Origin: Euwallacea fornicatus
Lineage: Eukaryota; Arthropoda; Insecta; Coleoptera; Curculionidae
Length of the DNA stretch: 64,000 bases
Direction of reading: 5' to 3'
Assembly (NCBI RefSeq): GCF_040115645.1
Contig: NC_089548.1
Span: 2,108,001 to 2,172,000, forward strand
Below the pieces are notes generated by a model, which saw only the letters and a list, made by a program, of their open reading frames with translations, searched no databases and was not told the DNA's origin. A program made the translations under genes and the position numbers. Position 1 is the stretch's first letter; every line of letters starts with the position of its first letter. Positions 11,475 through 25,000 of the stretch are shown here, one piece after another.

Positions 11475-12975
11475 CAGGGCGTTTAATTAAAAACAGTAGC
11501 GCCTGCACAGGGAGAATAGAAAAATTTTAATTTCAAACCTGGACAAATAATGTTTTTTTTTTGGATCCATTGGACAGTAGACTAAATTCAAATATTTTGC
11601 GACGAGTTCTAGTAATCAACGTAAATATTTCAACCTTTCGACTGGCCCAAATCGTGAGGAACATTCTTGTTGGAGGTTCCTTACAGATTAAATGTTAGCA
11701 AGTAGAACTGAATGGAACTTTATTGGGATCATTCGGGTTCCCACGCACTTTTTGAAAAATCCACTTCAAGACTGCGGGGCCTCTATGTATAGAGTGCTAC
11801 ATTAATTGTGTGATTAATTCTAATATCGTCCACCACACTCCCGATTTACTCTGGCATCAGCGATGCACGTGTGTGGGAACGTGGGCTTTCAATGGGAAAT
11901 TACGTATTTCCAGCCCCAATAATTTTTTTTTTAAATAACTGCTGTGATATTAATAAATTTAATAACATGATCATTCTGAGAAAAGATGAATACATGACTG
12001 AAGAAAGTTGCGGCAAAGGAAATGTTTCAATTACTTTAATGTCTATTAAAATAAGGTCGCTTGTTTACAGACAAATTTTCGTTGTAGGGCCCTGTAAATA
12101 GAACATGGGGAAATCGATTGTGCTGATATGAAAGGGCTATTATCTCTTTTTTCGTTTTAACAAGGTCGACGTTTTTAAAGCCTATTATAGTCTAAATTGG
12201 TCGTCGATAATAATAGAGACATGGAGTATGGAGAGCCACACGAGCGGCGCAAAAACATCCCAATAATAACAGCCGATAACTTACAAAGAGACGCAACAGT
12301 GTCCCCTTCCTTCGTCCCTTTGCCCTTCCCAAAATCCCTTTTTGCCAGTGTTGCCAGACCGCAAATCGAATCAACAGTAGTTTTTATAAAAATCAAGATA
12401 GCTTAAATGAAATATAAGTAGGAACGTGGGAGCCCTGCCTGCACCACTAAGAGAGGAGTGATTTTCAGTTTTTGAGTTCATCAACGGCCTGCGTGGGGGC
12501 ATAGGTAATGTTGAAATGTCCTGAGTTAATTGCCCTAGTTAGGATAACAAGTTTATCACACGAATAGTCAATCAAACCAATTCGAACGCCCTTTGATAGA
12601 ACACTTTGACGTTTGTTAAATTTGCTATAAAGAACTCTTCAGAACAGTAAGGATGTTGAACATGAAGGGAAATAGAGCAAAAGGGGATAGTTCAAAAAGT
12701 TGAGCAAGAGACTCAATGATTATATCGAAGAATCTCTAGAACCTCGTAGGCACTGAGAAATGTTGCTTCTAATTGCTTCTGTGTGGACGAGTTTTTGTAT
12801 ACTACGAGGCTTCTATATTTCGGTTTCCTGCATAGGATCTGCGGTCTACCGGAATTACGCAAGATTCGCGGTCTTACAGCAGACTTCCGACAAAATACGT
12901 GGGCACCCGACTTATGTTAACCAGTAATGGAGTTCCAGAGTCTACTTTCAAGTTGAAATTTTATTTATTATTTTC
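11475..12975. other. Intergenic, no gene recognised
   Basis: Non-coding as far as I can tell. A patch at about 12190-12400 is less AT-rich and open on both strands (about 60-70 codons), but it has no recognisable domain and no clear splice partners. Confidence 0.3.
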
Positions 12976-12981
12976 TATGTG

Positions 12982-13264
12982 TACAGGGTATCCTATATAT
13001 CATTCTATAAATCAGGTTTTAGTATACAGAGTGTTTCAACAGTGTCTCATTACTGGCGACCCAAGACTATTAATAATAGAACTGGGTGCAACAACAAATA
13101 TTTGGCAGCAAATGGTGAAAGATACTTTCCATATGAGACGCCCCGGATATTTCCATGTCGTTCTAAAGTATACGTAGCACTTTGATCCATGCCCCACGTA
13201 TTTAACTTGATGCTCTAACTCTAATACTAAAAGATATAACTATGCACTTGTGGGACACCCTGTG
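12982..13264. mobile_element. Transposon remnant bounded by TACAGGGT ends
   Basis: The left boundary is TACAGGGTATCC near 12984. The right boundary, read on the minus strand, is CAGGGTGTCCCACAAGTG, ending about 13264. That right end matches, for about 18 bases, the terminus of the element at 20013-20740. A third, internal TACAGAGTGTTTCAAC begins near 13024. The arms are poorly alignable, so this is a diverged or composite copy. No coding capacity. Confidence 0.45.
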
Positions 13265-13329
13265 TACGTGACGCTTTTAGATAGATTCAGTTTTAGCATT
13301 TAAGTTTATGTAATTATAGCTTAATTTCT

Positions 13330-15339
13330 ACAGGGTGTTTCAGCACTGTACAATAATGTTCTTTCGCAACAAAGTTAGAGTGTAACAATAACAGTTTCGA
13401 TCTTTGCACTTGCGTCATACAGGCATGTCGTATGCATTAAATCAATTCAAGGTCAAGGTTCAATATGATTAGTGGCATCTCGAAAATTTTATGTTTTTTC
13501 GATTAAAATGAAAAAAGCTTGTATAACAAACGCAGGTAACGAATATAGGAGTTGAAGAGCTTTATGAATTAAACACCAGAAGAATGAAATTAAAATCAGG
13601 AAAAGTGCTTACAGTTTTGCGGAACACAGTGAAGGCATTAACATATATTCTCACGCCTCTGATCGTGGTAAAATTGTAACGAATAACCAACTGAAAGACA
13701 TACGCTCACATCGCCATCTTTACTCAACCTGTATACACTCCACCATTATTAACTTTGACTCGTTAATCCAGTCTGTAGAGGACATGCATATTTTATGTCT
13801 GTCTTTGTTATTTGAATATTACGTTCCCGCCACACGCCCTAGAGACGTATGTGCTACTTAATACGATGCACATGCAAAGATCCAAATTACCTATTCTACG
13901 TGAATCTATTCTGAATTGTCGCCACCATCGCATTATTTTGACATTTTTGTTGAGGGTAACTTTGAGACGCCATGATGGAAAACAGTTAGTGTTTTATGCG
14001 GCTTCAAAGCTGCGTGACGTCTCAAACGTCCCTCGGCCGTGCTAAAAAATGATAATCGAAGAGTAAATTTCAAATTGAACGAAAAAATTCGACTTACTCG
14101 AATCCAGTTCAGTGACGCAGGTATCAAATTGAGTTTTATGACGATGGCATGAAACGCGCTCATTTCTTCTTGTAAAATCCTTACGACACAGCAATAACGG
14201 ACTGTGTCACCTATTTACACCGGTAAATTGAAGCCATATTCAGGATCGGCTGTGTTCAGTCTTCTGTGATACCAGAGGCACTTGATTGGTGCAGAGTATG
14301 AAAGACAGTTTAATTTTCCGGTTTTCGTGAATAGCGCCGTTATACGATGACGAAGGCCAGTTACGTTAACTTTAAACTAACCCGAATTAACCTTGAGTTG
14401 CTGATGTGTCCACGAATTACCGCAGGAATGCAATTTGCAATTAAATGCCTCAAGGCTGAGTTATCTGTCAGTTTATTGTGTATCCTCATTTATTTCCGTT
14501 TCTGGTTTGTTTTCACTTTAATATTCTTTACTTACTACTTAACACCATCGCTAAATATGCTAAATTCTAGTACCAAACACAAATTCTTCTATTAAAAATT
14601 CGAGTCATTTTTTAGACCAATTGAAATTTTGAAAACGTTGAATTTTTTTGGCAGCTTTGCCAAAAATGGCTTTGGGATGCCATGATAGTTGACAACGTTA
14701 AAAATTGACGTTTGCGCATATGCATTGCACATGTCAAACACCTTTGAGCCATTCTTAAAATGATGATGATTCGGCTGCAATCTTCCAGTTCAACGTGAAC
14801 ATTCCCGTAGTTCAAATCACCTCAGTGATCTAGATAACAAATTAAGTTGATTCCGATGTTGTAAAATGCGCTCATTTCGTCACATAAAGAAAATAATATT
14901 ATTATCATTCTAGTAGATAAAAGTAACGCCACAGTAATAATCAATGTGTTACCTATTCAATCACGTAAATTAAGATGTTGAACCATTTTCATGGTCGTCC
15001 CAGCCTTATTTTCTATGATATCAGGCCATTTGACTCTTGGAAAAAACGGAAAATAATTAATTTTTCTAATTTTCCTTAGAAGTTCCGCTACATTATCTCT
15101 AACAGAGATTACATGAATAAATTCGGGAACGGCATTTTTAATAAAATGCTTCAAGGACGAGTTATTTGTCATTTTTTTGTGCATACCCGTCAGTTTCCCA
15201 TTTGTTTTCACTTTAATATTCGCCCCAATGGCGTTGAGAGGCCGACTGAGGTGCCCTTTTCTAGCAAATTTGCACCAGATTTGTGAAATTCGTTTAAGTA
15301 ATTTTTTTGATTTTGTGATGACTAAATTCTTAGGAACGA
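13330..15339. other. Repeat-derived non-coding DNA
   Basis: Starts with a single transposon-like end, TACAGGGTGTTTCAGCAC (about 13332). Segments near 13960 and 14690 (GCCATGATGG/GCCATGATAG contexts followed by GACGTTTG-like words) resemble the inner part of the fold-back family seen at 15340-15622, 45525-46162 and 57722-58542. I see no intact gene. Confidence 0.35.
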
Positions 15340-15622
15340 ATAGAAAATAATTTTGAGCTGGTTGTTGTCTCTCTAGGTTCAGTAAATTTTGGTGCGAACA
15401 TAACAAAAAACAAAGTTTATGATGGTCACCAAAAAATCAAAACGTGGGATTGCAAATACATATGACATCGCCATGTCATAGAACAGAGAAAGTTGCAAAG
15501 TTTTTTCAAAACGTAAATTTTCTTTAATGCCTCCGAAAATCGTCTCGATTTTGCAAAATTTTAAAGCGGAACATCCCCGAACCCTCAATTACTCAACTTT
15601 GTCCAGAAACGAGCACCCTGTA
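15340..15622. mobile_element. Partial fold-back transposon, CAGGGTG-CGTTTCTGG family
   Basis: The right end, read on the minus strand, is TACAGGGTGCTCGTTTCTGGAC. Inside is the block ACAAAAAACAAAGTTTATGATGG..ACC, then AAAACGTGGGATT and ATATGACATCGCCATGTC. The same block, diverged, is found inside the elements at 45525-46162 and 57722-58542. The left boundary is not evident. Non-autonomous, non-coding. Confidence 0.5.
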
Positions 15623-18600
15623 TATATATACGTAAATATGTAACATATACCTAAAAGCGCCGACAACAGCGCCTCACCTGTTTGCAGGGATCACAACAGG
15701 CTGCCGCCGGGGAAACTCCGCGTAAAGTTTGCCCGTGCGAGAGAAAGCCTTTTCCACCAAGGTTGAGGGTCAAGTTCAATCGATGCAGGAGCGCGGAATT
15801 TTGCAGGGAACCCTCCTCTAAATAGGTCGAGGCTACGGTTAATTCGCCGTTTGGGAATCGGGGTTATTTCAGAATGGATAAATAGTGGATAGGGCTGGAA
15901 ATTTATCGGCTAAATACCCTCATTTAAATTGATATTCACTGGACAAACGGATTGAGCAAATTGGAATCCGATTTAAATATTACTGTGGGGGAACTTTAAA
16001 TAGCTCATTTCATGATATATTTGTCGACAGCGGCGACATTTATTGCGGTATATGCCGTCAAGTTTATTTTTATATTTTCACCAAAATAAATATTTTAATT
16101 GTGGAAATTCTCCACAGTTCCGGCCTATCTAGATCTCAAGAGTCCTAACCGATCCAAAAGCTAAGTCCCATAGAATTTTAAAAACCGATACCTACATAAG
16201 TGTGACGCCACGAACTAGGTCGACCGTTTCCGGGATCTGGCTCTACGGGATCTGGAACTAGTCCAAGGTCGAGTGGTGGGGGAATTCCGACTGCTCACAT
16301 TTTATCTCTCTTCAGACAATGTGCTCAAATCGACTTGGATCCAGGTTCCAGGAATAATGCGAATTACAACAGAGAACTTGGGGAAAAATTATCGCTTCAC
16401 GAAACCAATTTTGGCTTAATTATCGTCGCATTCCTTTGTGGTATTATTTCACCAGAAGTTTGATAACTAAGAAGGACGTAGTTGCAGGAGGAGAATTTGT
16501 TAAATTTGCAAAGTTACTACGCGTATTGTTGTGAGACCTCGATCCTCGATCAATAATCGTGTGAAATTAGCTCAGAAGACAAATGACTGAGTTGTGTTCG
16601 CTTATAAATCGGAATTCAATGAAATTGGGCTTCTAGTATTGCTCCGTAGGAGCGAGAGCCAAAGAGCTCAATGGATGTTAATTAATATCAATAAGCGTTA
16701 AGTAATGTCGATCGAATTGAAGGTTACCGGGTTTTCGCCCGTCATCATTAATATTCTTTAAATGACGAGATGTTTAAATTGATGAACAATTTCGAATATC
16801 AAAGTGTCAACTGATGCGGAAGTCCCATTTTTTACAATTCTCAGATAAATTGCTAAGAGCATTCAACAAAGAAATTGGCCGCACTTTAAAGGCTGCAACA
16901 CGAAGTACCCACTCAAATCGCTTTAAAATTATTACAGTCAACGCAACCATGAGAAGGAATAAAAGAAGCCCAGTTTGGGGCTATGTGCGAAAGCGTACTT
17001 ACTCCTCGATCCGCCTCTGGCCAATAAATCTTATTTGTAATTTAAAAAGCATTGAAAAAGTGCGTTTGAATACCGGCGGCGTAGATAAAGATCACAATTT
17101 CCTTCCAGAAAGAACCAGCAATAAGTCAAATGGAAGGAAAAATTGTTGGGAGGTGGCATGCCAAGTGTTCTTAGAGTGTTGATAATTTTGAAACTTAAGT
17201 AGGTATGATGAACATAGAATCGAACTGAAGGTACTTTAAATACGAACATCATGCCGATTCCGACAATATACGAATAAATGTGAAAAAAATGATTAAAAAG
17301 CAATGTCCTGAGGATGGTCTGAAACATATATCGAAACGTCGTTAGTATTAACAAAAAACTTCCTGTTTCTGTTCACAAATGCGTGATAACAACTAACTGA
17401 TAAATCAAGGAGGAAATAATTTCGCAGAATTGCTGGATCCGAAAATACTATGATATGTTCACGATTTATTGTGTAGTAAACGCTATAAGGATTGTTGGTG
17501 ATTGCAAAAATGTGCATTGGAAGCTAATAAGCGCAGGGACGTACAGAACATAATTTTTAAGTTACGATCAATGAATGCAGAGTTGTATTGACAGGGTAGT
17601 CCCTGTCGAAGCAGTGTAAACCCTAAGAAAAAAGTCGTTGTACTTAATAGTGTAGAAATCCATAGACTTCTATAACTTTTCAAAGTTGTGGAAGAACTCT
17701 GAACACTTTATGAAACATTTGTAAAATTTGCAAAAACTCAGAGAAACGGAGTCATTTATATTCATGCAAATTCTATTAACAATTTCAGATAAAAGAATGA
17801 AGGGACCAATCAAATCAGGATCAACAAATTAATAAAATGGAGGTTACATTTATATAAAAGCTGCAGTAAAAGATCCTTCATTTTCCAAGAAGGGCGAAAG
17901 GGTGTGAAAGAGGGGACAACCTGTCGCCTTATACAGAAATTTGTGGACCTTTTCGTTTTTCCTTTCTTTAATGTTGTTTTCCACCACTTCAATACACTTT
18001 AATGGTCTGTCTTTGTTCCTTTCAGTGGCCTGTTTCTTTTTTGGGGTTTTCTTTATTTTCAATAAATAACCCAACACCTTGCTTTGTGGCTCTTTGGAGG
18101 TTTTCTTGTTAATTAATTAATAATTTTGGCTTTTTTAAATGGTTTTACAATCATCTCTATCATCAATTCACAATCAACAGACAGTTAAATAAAGGAGTCT
18201 TATCAGGAAATTGCGTTACAATTGTATACAGATAAAAAGCGAGCTCCTGGGACGGATTAAGCCTTTAAAGCTGTTGTTAATGCTGCAGCAGTATTAACAG
18301 ACATTGAAAAACGAAATTGTGTGACGCTCAAAGCTCTGGAAAAATGATCTATCGAGGATTGAGCTTATTTTAGATTCGTCATGCAGTTAATTTTACGTCA
18401 GTTAAAAATTCTGGATTTTTTTCAGTTTTATCATATTCCAAGATGTTCAGGATCTTTAGTTGATTTATCTAATAGAAGACTCAATATGTTGTGCTATGAT
18501 ATTTTATATGTATTAGTTTTATGCACTCATCCAAAAAGAAATTGCAGTTTTCTATATAGGAGATATTGTTGAGACCGCAGTGCTTTTTGTGCAACAACAC

Positions 18601-18755
18601 GCTCTGCCTGTCATAACAACGATGCGAATCCCAACGAGTTTTTCCCACATATCTGATGCAAGTTCATAGTAAATTAATTCATTGGCCTAAAAACTCCCAA
18701 ATTAGAGGCTCAATATCTCGCCAAATCTCGCCAAACAAAACCCATCCTGGAAACA
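15623..18755. other. Upstream region of the synaptotagmin gene
   Basis: No complete gene recognised. 15650-15800 is relatively GC-rich. An open frame at 16814-17182 (122 codons) lacks known motifs. Near 17309 is CCTGAGGATGG...ATATCGAAACGTCG, a phrase resembling a short conserved stretch at the end of some arthropod retroelements, so part of this may be retroelement debris. The last few hundred bases should hold the synaptotagmin 5' UTR and promoter. Confidence 0.3.
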
Positions 18756-19095
18756 ATGCCTCTTCAACAGATTGCAAGGAGGGTATCACGTGCTGGAAAC
18801 GACCCGGTGCACGTTCCGACGCCAGGCGTTCTAGGGACGCCGCCGACGACCGTGAATCTGGCCAATGGAGAGCCGGCATCGCGCCTACGTCACTCACGGG
18901 CCGACAAGTTCAACTGGCCCTCCGCTGATCCGAACTTGGCACAGTCCGCGATGATCCGTCCAGAAAACGGTGTCGTCGCGACGCCCCAGGAGACGGCGAT
19001 ACGTCGCTCCCACGAGAAGATGCTGCATCAGGCCGCCACTTCCTCCAAGGGCAGCTCGGGGGATGAGGGGGACGAGACTAATCCTGAGCAGAATA
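18756..19095 (+). CDS. Synaptotagmin exon 1 (N-terminal, 113 codons)
   Basis: ATG at 18756 (context AAACAATG) opens a frame that is clearly GC-richer than its surroundings and ends at a GTAAGT donor (19096) in phase 1. The product is hydrophilic, rich in Pro, Thr, Ser, Arg and Ala, with an acidic patch (GDEGDETNPEQ) at the end. No signal peptide and no membrane segment. It is joined to the rest by phase compatibility and by the lack of any other downstream gene on this strand. This link crosses a 15.9 kb intron and is the weakest join of the model. Confidence 0.7.
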
Positions 19096-22000
19096 GTAAG
19101 TTGTCGCATTTAGTTTAGATTTAATTTTTGAAAGATGCATTTTGTCATAATTTAGACAAGTTTTGTGTTGGGGAAAATTTTTGTAGTGTCGAATTTTAGG
19201 TCACGAGAAAAGCAGCAAAAGAAGTCATTAAAGGTAAAAAATAGGAGCGAACCAGGAAATTGGGAATCCATGGTTCGATCTTTAAAAAAAATTATATGAT
19301 TTTTAAAATAAATAAACAGTTCTCAAAACCAGACGAAAACTCACTCCAAAAGAATGAGCCAAATATGAAATAATTCTTAATATTCTCACTTCGCAAAAAA
19401 TACCTGTTGGCTTTCAGTGCAGATCATTTCAGGACGTGCCACTCCTGCTTGATATCGAGGTCTGTGTTGCTCTTTTCTTTCCCTTCCGAAAGATATAAAT
19501 CTCGTATATAAACAGAGACCAGCGATAAAAGATTCACGAATTGCGAATCAAAGGCCAAGATCGAGCCATAAAATCATTAAAAACGCAATGGAGAATTTAT
19601 CAACGGAAGTTAAAGTGCAACTAACTAAATTGGAATTGTTTATTCAATTTTGATGCATTTTCTGCCAATTATTCAACGCGTAGCAAGACTTGAAATAATG
19701 TTTTATTTATTAGTGATAAAAAATTTATCCCCGGACACCACTGGCAGTATCTAATAAAACTCATTACATTTTCCGGAATAAAATGTCATAGAAATTTACG
19801 GCAACCTGTTCCAAATTGAATAAAATTGTGTATAAAACTCACGTCTTGAATCGGCTCATTTATTAACTCTTTGACTAAAAAACCGTTATAACTGACGTGA
19901 CGCTTAAATAGAAGAAATTAGTATACGTGAAAGCAGTCACGTTAATTATTTTGCATTTTTGAAAGTTTCTATTACACAATATTCTCAAAATTTTGCACAG
20001 AATTTGAAAATATACAGGGTGTCCCACAAGTGTTTCATTATATTTCAGTGGGTAATAGTACATTGAAAAATAATATGACTCCCTATATAAACTATATTCC
20101 AATAATGCTTCATTAAGAAGATACAGGGTGTTAAACTTTACTTAAAATATCTAACTTTTATTGATATATTCAAAATCGTTTGAGATATGTAAGTGAAATT
20201 TGGTATGTTTTGAGAGTTAATGTAGACGCATTTATTTATGCAAAAGGGCTATTTTTCGTTTCACCAGTGACGTGCGTACGGACACCTCTTAGCATATTTA
20301 AAAAAAAAAACATGGTGCGCCACTGCTTTTTATCAAAATAAAAATTATTTTTAGAAGTTTAATTTCATTTAGAAGAAAAATACTAACTTGACTCTTTTTC
20401 GTCCGACGTATCGTTTACCAGTAAAAAATTGAATACCGTCTATATGCACAATATTCTCTAAATGGTTTTAATAATATTAAGTTTGTTTTAAATATTATTA
20501 ATTTGCTATAACATTATAGAAATTGTTCAAATTGGTGGCCATTTTGTTCAATACATAATTGAGCTCGCCTGTTCATTGATACTCTGATACGTTGAAATAT
20601 TCCAGGTGTGTTTTAAGTTTAACACCCTGTATCTTCTTAATGAAGCATTATTGGAATATGGTTTATGTAGGGAGTCATATTATTTTTTAATGTACTATTA
20701 CCTACTGAAATATAATGAAACACTTGTGGGACACCCTGTATACAGGACTTCCCATAACCTAACAGACGGACACTGAGGGTGAGTTCCTTAGTCAATTTCA
20801 GACCGAAAATGACTTATACACATACATCCATAATTTAATATTAGAGGAATTATCGGTAATTAAAGATTGAAGTTATAAATCAATTTTTGTTATCTTTTAG
20901 AATCAACCTTGTGCTAAAATGAACCAATATTTAGCTTGTTCGTTAAGGCGAAATAAGGCTCGTATCATATAGCGTCAGTGGGTAGAATGAGAATCTTGCG
21001 AAATATAATATTTTTATTCCCGCTAGCCGTTTAAGTTACTCGTGTTACCCACTTGCTCATTCACTACAACAGGCAATATCCTGATCTTATCCGAGTTTTC
21101 TTTTAATATTAAGTTTTCGAGTTTTGGATATGCGCATGAGGAATTTTCGACTTGGAACTGTCAGAGAAACTCACCCTTAGCCAATGTCTATCCAGTCATG
21201 GGACACATTGTGAAACATTAGTTTCAAAAATGCACGATTAAAAAAAGTATTACGAGGGTTTTTGACAACACGCTACATAAATTTTAAATGAATTTTGAGC
21301 CACGCGGCCTTCCGCATAACAAAAAGTGGCTGTTTTCCTTGAAGAAATGGAGTTAACACGACATGTTTTTGTTTCGCCTTGAATACATGAAAAGTAGTTT
21401 AAAAAATGCACGATTAAAATTAAAAAAAATATTAGCCTGACCGTCCTTTGAGAAAACGATGAACAAATTTTAAATTAATTTACTCTGCCTGCTCACTATA
21501 AAGTGTGCGTCATGTTCTATAAAATTATGATTTCATTCAAAACTAACTTTAAAAAAATTGGAATTTAATGCATTATCCGAGTTTCGTCCCAAAAGGCATT
21601 ATCAGGTGCAAAGCCTAAAATACAAGTAGAGTAAACAATACCAGTACAACAGTACAGTAAGCAATAAAAACGGAACTAGATAGAGCCGGTTGAAGATTGA
21701 TTTAGATATGGATTAGTTCAGGTTAAATATACACACTGAACTTCATCTGATAAATAGTTTGGTCATTATTGACGTTGGATAGCTCTTAGAATGTTCATAT
21801 TTATTTTTGTTTCGATCACGCAAGGAAGGGAAAAAGCATGCACGAGTCTAGGTCAAGCCAATTTTTAATTTATTTACACTATTTTGCATTAAATTGAAAG
21901 TGATCGTAGCTTAAAACTGAAGGGAGAACGGAGGTTATTCTGTTGACAAATATTATGGGAAGGTGCGGGGGTTACTGTTCAACGACGATCTCTTCAGGTC

Positions 22001-25000
22001 AACGCCTCCATCCAGAGAAAATGAAAAACTTTTAGCTGAAGCTTTTTTCTACTTAAGGTCCTTTGCAAACAGAATGGATTTTTTGAATGCTTTCAATCAC
22101 GGGCTGAATGCGATTGCGTCTCTTAATAGTTTCCATAGGCAAGTGGCTTTATCACGTACGTTTGAATAAGAACAAATTATCTGAACACATCATTTATAAC
22201 AAATGTTAGACTAACACCCAGAATTTTAGATTTCTGTCTGACCTTGACCCTTCGCGTCGTTTTTTTATAAACGGCAAGGTCATTGCTGCCTCCAAAACAA
22301 TTTGAAATATCCTTAAACGGTATATTGTTAAGACTAAAGGCGAGACGGGAGGATTATCAAAATCCGGGGTTTATTGTCTGAGTTGCGGTAACTGCTTAAC
22401 CACATATTATGTGAGGCAGTCCGTATGTAGCATTTCCGCTAGTTGAATTGTTTAAAAAAGTACAGAGATTTGGACGTATGTTGTCTACTGGGCCGGACTT
22501 TTCGGGTGGGGGCAAGGTGGGGGCCGTCCATGGTGCTGGAAATGGGAAGGGTCCCTTGGGAAGATTGGAAAATTTTAGCCTCGCTCGCCTCGGAAAAGTT
22601 AATTAGTGGGGTTTTGGAACTTGACTAGAGCGTCGTTGAATGAGATCGAAGTAAAAATCAATATGGGCATTCTCAGTGATGATCAGCGACTGATAATGAT
22701 GTCGTTAATAACCAAATCAGTCTGCAGTTCAATATATTCCAAACAACGAACAGCATAACCAAAAACCCGATTGAAAATAGTTATTTAGGTAATTTCGGTT
22801 TAATTTTAATTATTACAATTATTGATTAGTTTATACCCTGTTTTGCGGTTAAACCAGTTAAGAAATGTTCAGCGTAACGAATGCGATTTTAAGGGATGAG
22901 GAAAGCGAGGTTCCGCCGTATGTCGCTAGTTGCACAAACTACCATTTCCTAATGAGTTTACTGTACGAGCAACTCTTTAGAAAATGCTTGCGCTTGATTT
23001 AATTGTAATTAAATTTAATTTTAATTGCAGTTAAAAGTTGATGATTTATTAAAATATTTAACGAAATTTAAATTACAAATTCAACATAAATTGAAAAGTA
23101 AAAAGATTTAAACTGAAATGAATTAAAATGAAAATGAAAATTGCTGTCATTACGGAACTAGTCTCGAAGCGCAATCGATATGAACAACGAAAACTGTCGC
23201 TTTATTTTTTAAAATTAAAAAAATATTTATTTTCCGTTCAAAAATTGTCCACATTAATAAACAATTGAAAAACTACTCAATACACGCCTAAACAAAAATT
23301 AATATTGATGCATCGGGACGTTTTAGGAACAAAAACAAAAATGACAAAAGACTTCAGATACATATAACATATACATCAAATAATCCCGTTATTTGCTGCC
23401 GTATTTCACCATGGGAGTATTAACAAAGATGTCTTTTTCGCTTCGTTTTAGAGGTAACATAAAATAGAACGAACAATGGGCAATTGTACAGGCAGATTCT
23501 ATTGTGTCCCTAAAACGGGAGTATTTACTGCTAAACAAGAACCATTGTGTCATTTCATCTATTATTATATTGTACGTTGATATGTAGTACTGATAAAACC
23601 GATAACGATGCCATTTTAATATCCTGGAACCGTTATAATCTTTCCAGAGTTATCAGCACCCGGGAAATCAATTCCGGATCTACTTATTTGAAGAATATTA
23701 AGCGTGCTTGCTTAAGGGTTAAAGGAACGTCAAATAAATTATGTTTTGGTCTGGCCGAGGACGTTCAATTTAAATTCCTCGAAGTTTATCCCTCACAGCG
23801 CTTTCTTGGAAAACTACCGACCGTCATCATTGAATAAAATAAACCAGCTTTGACCAGTGGATTCCCAATCCCTCCTGCAATGGTTAACGATCGATGTAAC
23901 CTAAAAGCCATCAAATAATTAGTAAAACTCATTCCTAGAAGTCATCTTTTGTCCCGGATCGTCCCTGACACGCCGTAGAATGTCCTTATGAATTATTGAT
24001 GTATCTGTGCTAAATATGTCAAACGTGTCAAAGTGTCTCCCCTCTAACACGCTAACCGGAAATATATTTGACAAAATGCACTAACAAGGCCTTAGATATG
24101 AACCGGAGGACGGATGTTTTATGCATGGTTCAGCCATCACTCGTTCCGACTTGGATGGCGATGTGTTCACATGTCGTTGATGAATGCCCCTTGAGAAGTT
24201 GAAAATTTCAGAGCCTCATTAAGAAATATCTCAGATTTAGGCTCCTACACAATTTGCGTAAAATTTTAAGGTCGCGTAGATTTTCCCTGAATGCTGATAT
24301 CCTGGATATTGTCTTTCAACATAGATGCGAAGCTCCATAGTTTACGACCCTTAGGGTATTACTTGAACTCCTCACGTGCGAACAGAGAGGAAGCTTCGAG
24401 CGTCCCTAAAAGATCGATTGAGTCTAATTCATTCAGCTATCACTTATTCCGCTATGAATGGTAATGTGTTCACATGCCGATGATAAATGCCCCCTGAGAG
24501 GTGAAGAATTCTAGAGCCCCAGCATAGGATGCTTTGGATCTAGGTTAGTCCTAGGATATTTCCACAAGTACCCGACCTAACAGTTAAAGTAAAAAAATGG
24601 AAATATTACGTTATTTCCTAACATAGTCCCCTTTGAGAATGACACACTTTTTTCAGCGATGTTGTACGTTTTCTATACCCTGTTTGTAGGAAAAAGCTTG
24701 GAACGTTTCAAAACAGGCATCAACCTCGAAGTCCACCTCTTCGTTATTGGCAAATCTTTTTCGGCCAAGCCATTTTTTCAAGTTTGAAAATGGAAAATAG
24801 TCTGAAGGGGCTAAATATGGAGAATAGGGTGGGTGAGGGAAAGTTAGAAACCGAAATGATTGATTTCGGCCATCGCGTTGACGGAAGTGGGGAGTGGCAC
24901 GTTGCCTTGATGAAACAACACTTTCGTTTTTGCCAAAAGGTCGCGTTTCCTAAGTCCTTCTCTGAAAGACTGCAATAAATTTGTATAATACACTCCATTT

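Noticed and set aside
14957..15406. 149-codon open frame on the minus strand
   Set aside because: Overlaps a fold-back transposon remnant; no domain, no splice context.
16814..17182. 122-codon open frame on the + strand
   Set aside because: Basic but featureless; next to possible retroelement debris; nothing supports a gene.
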